Shown piece by piece: positions 7,401-8,404 of a stretch of 8,404 nt of DNA. Made by a program: the position numbers and the translations under genes. The stretch is taken from positions 1-8,404 of the forward strand of contig DMIX01000397.1 in assembly GCA_003451975.1 (NCBI GenBank), read 5' to 3'. Position 1 is the stretch's first letter. Each line of letters starts with the position of its first letter. The DNA comes from Propionibacteriaceae bacterium. Its GTDB lineage: Bacteria; Actinomycetota; Actinomycetes; Propionibacteriales; Propionibacteriaceae. The notes beneath the pieces were generated by a model that was not told the DNA's origin, did not search any database, and saw nothing but the letters and a program-made list of their open reading frames with translations.

Positions 7401-8404
7401 CTGGTGAAGCCGACAGCATCGGTGACCATGAGGTAGACGCTGAACTCGCCGGTTTCGGTTGGGATTCCGGACAGTTCGCCGGTGACCGCGTTCAGGCTCA
7501 AACCCTCCGGGAGGCCATGGCCCGACCAGCCATAGGGTGCTGTTCCGAGTGAAGCCTGCGGCGTCACCGCGTAGGACTCGCCCTTGATCCCATCAGGAAG
7601 GCTCGTGAGGTCGATCATCGGCGGCACGGCCCCCACAGACCCGGCAGCAATGGTGAGCTCCGTGGATCTGGTCACCGTGCGATCTCCGGCGTCAGTGAGC
7701 GTCACCACGATCGGAAACACGCCACCATTGAGCGGGGTGCCCGAGATCTCGCCTGTCGTGGCGTTGATCGTCAGACCGGCCGGCAGGCCCCAGGCCGACC
7801 AGGCGTAGGGCTCTACGCCGCCCGACGGTGCGGTCGAAGCGGTATAGGCCACCCCTGCCGTACCACTGGTGACCTGGGAAAGGTCGAGGTCAAGGGTGGG
7901 TCGCACCAGCAGACTGAGCGTCACTTGGTCGGTCTTGCCGTGATCATCGGTAACAGTCACCTGCACTGAGAAGGTGCCGTGTTCGGTGGGTGCACCGGTG
8001 ATGGTGTGACCGGACACGCTGAGCCCTGCGGGCAGACCGGATGCCGACCAGGAATAGGGGCTGGTGCCTCCTGCGGCGGTCAGGTTCGCGCTGTACTCCT
8101 CGCTCGCGACGATGTCAGGCAGGCTGGTGGTGGTAACCGAGACCGCGGGAGCGATGGTCAGCGCCACGGCGGCGGTGTTGGTCTTGCCGTGGTCGTCAGT
8201 GGCAGTGAGCTGGACGCTGAAGGTTCCCGATTCAGTGGGAGTACCCGTGATCGCTTGGCCCGACACGCTGAGGCCTGCAGGCAATCCGGAGGCCGACCAG
8301 GCATACGGTGTCGTGCCGCCGGACGCGGTCAGGTTCGCGGAGTAATCCTCGCCAACGATGCCGTCGGCCAAACTGGCGGTTGTCACCGACACGGCCGCAC
8401 CGAT
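1472..8404 (-). CDS. Giant Ig-like (He_PIG) repeat protein with C-terminal RCC1-type propeller, 5'-partial
   Basis: This is one uninterrupted reading frame of 2310 codons plus a TAG stop at 1472-1474. It is still open at the right edge, where the last four visible codons read IGAA and join directly onto repeat R1, so the true start lies outside. The GTG at 8390-8392 is an internal valine codon. Residues 5-1964 are 23 tandem repeats of 83-92 aa, each with a GG..PY.W core, usually GLP.GLS, then (I/V)(S/T)GTP and a V(T/S)VTD strand. This is the He_PIG (putative Ig) signature. Residues 1965-2310 are seven RCC1-type repeats with a CWG.N..GQLGDGT core. There is no C-terminal LPXTG, hydrophobic segment or basic tail. 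Such proteins are usually exported adhesins or cell-surface stalks, so that role is inferred and the ligand is unknown. I do not recognise a named gene. Confidence 0.93.
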   Translation of the reverse strand: MGAAVSVTTASLADGIVGEDYSANLTASGGTTPYAWSASGLPAGLSVSGQAITGTPTESGTFSVQLTATDDHGKTNTAAVALTIAPAVSVTTTSLPDIVASEEYSANLTAAGGTSPYSWSASGLPAGLSVSGHTITGAPTEHGTFSVQVTVTDDHGKTDQVTLSLLVRPTLDLDLSQVTSGTAGVAYTASTAPSGGVEPYAWSAWGLPAGLTINATTGEISGTPLNGGVFPIVVTLTDAGDRTVTRSTELTIAAGSVGAVPPMIDLTSLPDGIKGESYAVTPQASLGTAPYGWSGHGLPEGLSLNAVTGELSGIPTETGEFSVYLMVTDAVGFTSSRAYPITVYPAAEQPPAPEITTSALPAGVVDDSYSATLAADSGRAPFTWSATGLPTGLTLNAATGVVSGTPTATGTASVQLTVTDKNGATDTATVSLSIGAAVSVTTASLADGIVGEDYSANLAASGGTTPYAWSASGLPAGLSVSGHSITGTPSVAGTFAIQLTVTDDHAKTDTGSVELIIAPAVAVTTTSLATGVVAEEYSANLAASGGTTPYSWSASGLPAGLSVSGHTITGAPTESGTFSVQLTVTDDHAKTDTVTVSLEIRPVVSISTTALPDGIVGHAMTAQLEAAGGTLPYSWSATGLPDGLSLNADSGLIEGTPSAEGSFSVHATVTDGMGRTDSANYAVEVGNATTITTTTLTDGMVGYDYDLTMSVSGGLAPYQWSATDLPAGLSIHPVSGAITGVPTTAGTESVTITATDGTGQSDTRVFDLVVKAGVSIATVTMDRGEVGSAYAATLEAAGGVPDYSWSQTGLPDGLSLSSAGAITGTPTQAGIANVEFTVSDANGKTATTPLQLVIGAAVAVTTTSVPDAIVGTAYETTLGADGGTTPYTWAVQGTPDGVTVDSATGILSGTPTTAGDYPLTVSVTDANDRVASQDYTLVVGPAVAISTTSLPNAVKGTAYNSTAAATGGRAPYSWSASGLPAGLSINASTGQISGTPSVEGTFLVSLMVTDADAAGALTDVSLVVGPAISISTGSLPAAVKGTAYATTVTAAGGTAPYTWSVSGLPTGLSYSAATGVISGTPTSTGLWQVRVTVSDANGKGAIADFDLTVNPSVSVASTELVSAVVGTAYTATLSGSGGTAPYTWSSTALPAGLSLNSSSGAITGTATTAGTTSVTFTIHDANAKTATKVLSLVVIPAVSVSTVSLPGGISGVAYSTTLSASGGSAPYNWSVTGLPNGLNADSTTGLISGSTADVGTAEVSVTVTDANDKTASRSLTLTIGPAVSITTTSLPEAGVGVAYSLTLAATGGLAPYTWAASGLPSGLSLDTATGVISGTPDEVGTSTVDITVTAANGQQAFDAFSLSVIVPLAITTESLPDAVVGETYSATVAGAGGTTPYTWDRSALPAGLGLDSDTGVISGTPIEAGPVSVTMTLTDALNRTVSRTYTLAVSAAVSISTTSLPNAVVGTAYSVTVAGTGGTTPYTWAATGLPSGLSLNTSTGVISGTPSAEEAPSVTITVTDDKGKTDSVTVTLSVGPAVSISTASLSNAVVGTAYSFTVTATGGTSPFTWAATGLPSGLSMNTTTGVISGTPSAVATPNVTVTVTDDTGKTDSETFALTIGPAVSISTTSLTSAVVDTAYSVTLAGAGGTTPYTWSATNLPTGLSVASSTGVISGTPTTAGTKTVTITVTDNKGKTASKNLSLTVGPGLSIATATLPVGSVGTAYSATLNGAGGHSPYSWTATNLPTGLSISSAGVISGTPTAAEMPNVTVTVTDSDGKTASKVMTMDISEPLLVATESLPAAVVGDPVNATLEASGGTAPYTWSSVFTMPAGLTLNSTTGVISGTPTTANSYNMLIQVRDAKARTHSRYVPLVVGKALAFATTSPLTVMPGVAFSHPLAAVGGTTPYVWSATDLPAGVSLDGATGVVSGTLSTPGETAAMQLSVTDAHDNTVTQSLTIEVAAPSAITSGKSHTCAIVSGGAVCWGSNTSGQLGVDLLITSSSVPLGVEGLSSGVTAISAGDDQTCAVVSGAVKCWGGNGYGDLGNGAATMSSTPVTVSGLSSGATAVAAGAYSSCAVVSGAVKCWGWNAYGQLGDGTTTNSSTPVSVSGLSSDVTAVSFANYFGCAAVSGAVKCWGWNGYGQLGDGTTTNSSTPVAVTGLSSGVSAIITGGATSCAIVSGAAQCWGANFAHQLMDGTTDSRLTPLSLSGLTSNVTAMAAGRGHICAIVSDAVKCWGDNSVGQAGDGTAPSAALTPAAVTGLASGAMKIDAGLDHTCAVLADGVKCWGANTYGQLGDGTTTQRSTPVSVNW
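1947..2033. repeat. Near-identical DNA repeat in RCC1 blade B4 (partner 2097-2183 in B3)
   Basis: The 87 bases match 2097-2183 with three mismatches (1989, 2015, 2025), including 42 identical bases at 1947-1988. The offset is 150 bp, one blade. The other blades are much less alike in DNA, so B3/B4 is the youngest or most recently homogenised pair. Confidence 0.88.
2097..2183. repeat. Near-identical DNA repeat in RCC1 blade B3 (partner 1947-2033 in B4)
   Basis: This is the partner of 1947-2033. It encodes the end of B3 from VKCWGWN through [10 protein letters not shown] to NSSTPV, together with the preceding Cys strand. The differences from B4 include the Ala/Gly swap in CWGWNA versus CWGWNG. 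Confidence 0.88.
6596..7093 (-). repeat. R6-R7 two-domain block, paralogous to R1-R2 (7895-8392)
   Basis: At protein level R6 matches R1 at about 82% and R7 matches R2 at about 80%, counted by eye. All four repeats are 83 aa and share a shortened loop (SVSG.xITG) where most other repeats have a longer NxxTG turn. The order and adjacency of the pair are preserved, which points to duplication of a multi-domain segment and not of single domains. Confidence 0.85.
6961..7105. repeat. Near-identical direct repeat, copy 2 (in R6 and the end of R5; partner 8260-8404)
   Basis: This segment differs from 8260-8404 at seven positions (6980, 6986, 6992, 7010, 7019, 7030 and 7052). Six fall in third codon positions and are silent. 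The seventh, at 7030, changes Ala to Thr. It covers the N-terminal half of R6 and the last four residues (IGAA) of R5. Confidence 0.9.
8260..8404. repeat. Near-identical direct repeat, copy 1 (in R1; partner 6961-7105)
   Basis: By manual alignment, 138 of 145 bases match 6961-7105, and the last 53 bases (8352-8404) are identical to 7053-7105. The offset is 1299 bp, exactly 433 codons or five Ig repeats. Identity runs to the window edge, so this copy may extend further. Confidence 0.9.

Larger units (their letters stand above)
2513..8392 (-). repeat. Array of 23 tandem He_PIG Ig-like repeats (R1-R23)
   Basis: Boundaries from the N-terminal side are R1 8144-8392, R2 7895-8143, R3 7619-7894, R4 7346-7618, R5 7094-7345, R6 6845-7093, R7 6596-6844, R8 6341-6595, R9 6086-6340, R10 5834-6085, then R11-R20 in steps of 255 bp from 5833 down to 3284, R21 3032-3283, R22 2774-3031 and R23 2513-2773. 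Lengths are 83 aa (R1, R2, R6, R7), 84 (R5, R10, R21), 85 (R8, R9, R11-R20), 86-87 (R22, R23) and 91-92 (R3, R4, with linkers). Every repeat keeps the core Trp after P(Y/F) or DY. None contains a cysteine. R11 (GTPDGV) and R22 (TMPAGL, one extra residue) depart from the GLP motif. Boundaries were set by eye and the repeat lengths sum exactly to the visible frame. Confidence 0.93.

Noticed and set aside
8390..8392. GTG as the start of the giant gene
   Set aside because: The frame stays open to 8404 with IGAA, which matches the residues before the equivalent valine at the start of R6. The GTG is therefore a mid-protein valine codon.
1475..8392. CRISPR-like array, because of regularly spaced repeats
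   Set aside because: Periods of 150 and 255 bp are whole protein domains in one open frame. There are no short identical repeats separated by unique spacers.
2513..8392. Calcium-binding cadherin-type domains, suggested by TDxNGKT motifs
   Set aside because: The He_PIG signature (PY.W, GLP.GLS, ISGTP) is stronger, and I cannot see the full set of cadherin calcium ligands. Metal binding is not supported by the sequence alone.

Overview
The window looks like high-GC actinobacterial chromosome. The evidence is GC-rich codon use throughout, a SerB with two N-terminal ACT domains (the arrangement of mycobacterial SerB2), and intergenic repeats of a kind I recall from actinobacterial genomes. I cannot name a genus.

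The layout is simple and every supported gene is on the minus strand. Positions 1-217 lie downstream of serB and hold no convincing gene. They contain a dispersed direct repeat, a REP-like repeat, and a hairpin whose stem includes the serB stop codon. Positions 218-1429 are serB (phosphoserine phosphatase, 403 aa). A 42-base gap (1430-1471) separates it from the 3' end of a giant gene that fills 1472-8404 and continues past the right edge.

The giant product is visible for 2310 residues without its N-terminus. It has 23 complete tandem Ig-like repeats (He_PIG type), numbered R1-R23 from the N-terminal side, followed by seven RCC1-type repeats (B1-B7) that should fold into one seven-bladed propeller at the extreme C-terminus. 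Its composition (Thr/Ser/Gly/Ala-rich, few Lys/Arg, cysteine only in the propeller) suits a secreted or surface-exposed fibrous stalk with a terminal head. The export signal and any anchor would have to lie in the missing N-terminal part, because none is visible at the C-terminus.

The most interesting structure is inside the giant gene. There is a higher-order duplication with an offset of exactly 1299 bp, in which R1-R2 resemble R6-R7 and 53 bp are identical up to the window edge. There are ten consecutive repeats of exactly 255 bp. Each of the seven propeller blades carries one Cys pair at the same spacing. serB and the giant gene are co-directional and close, but nothing in the sequence links them functionally. 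I see no defence, mobile, CRISPR, tRNA or rRNA features.
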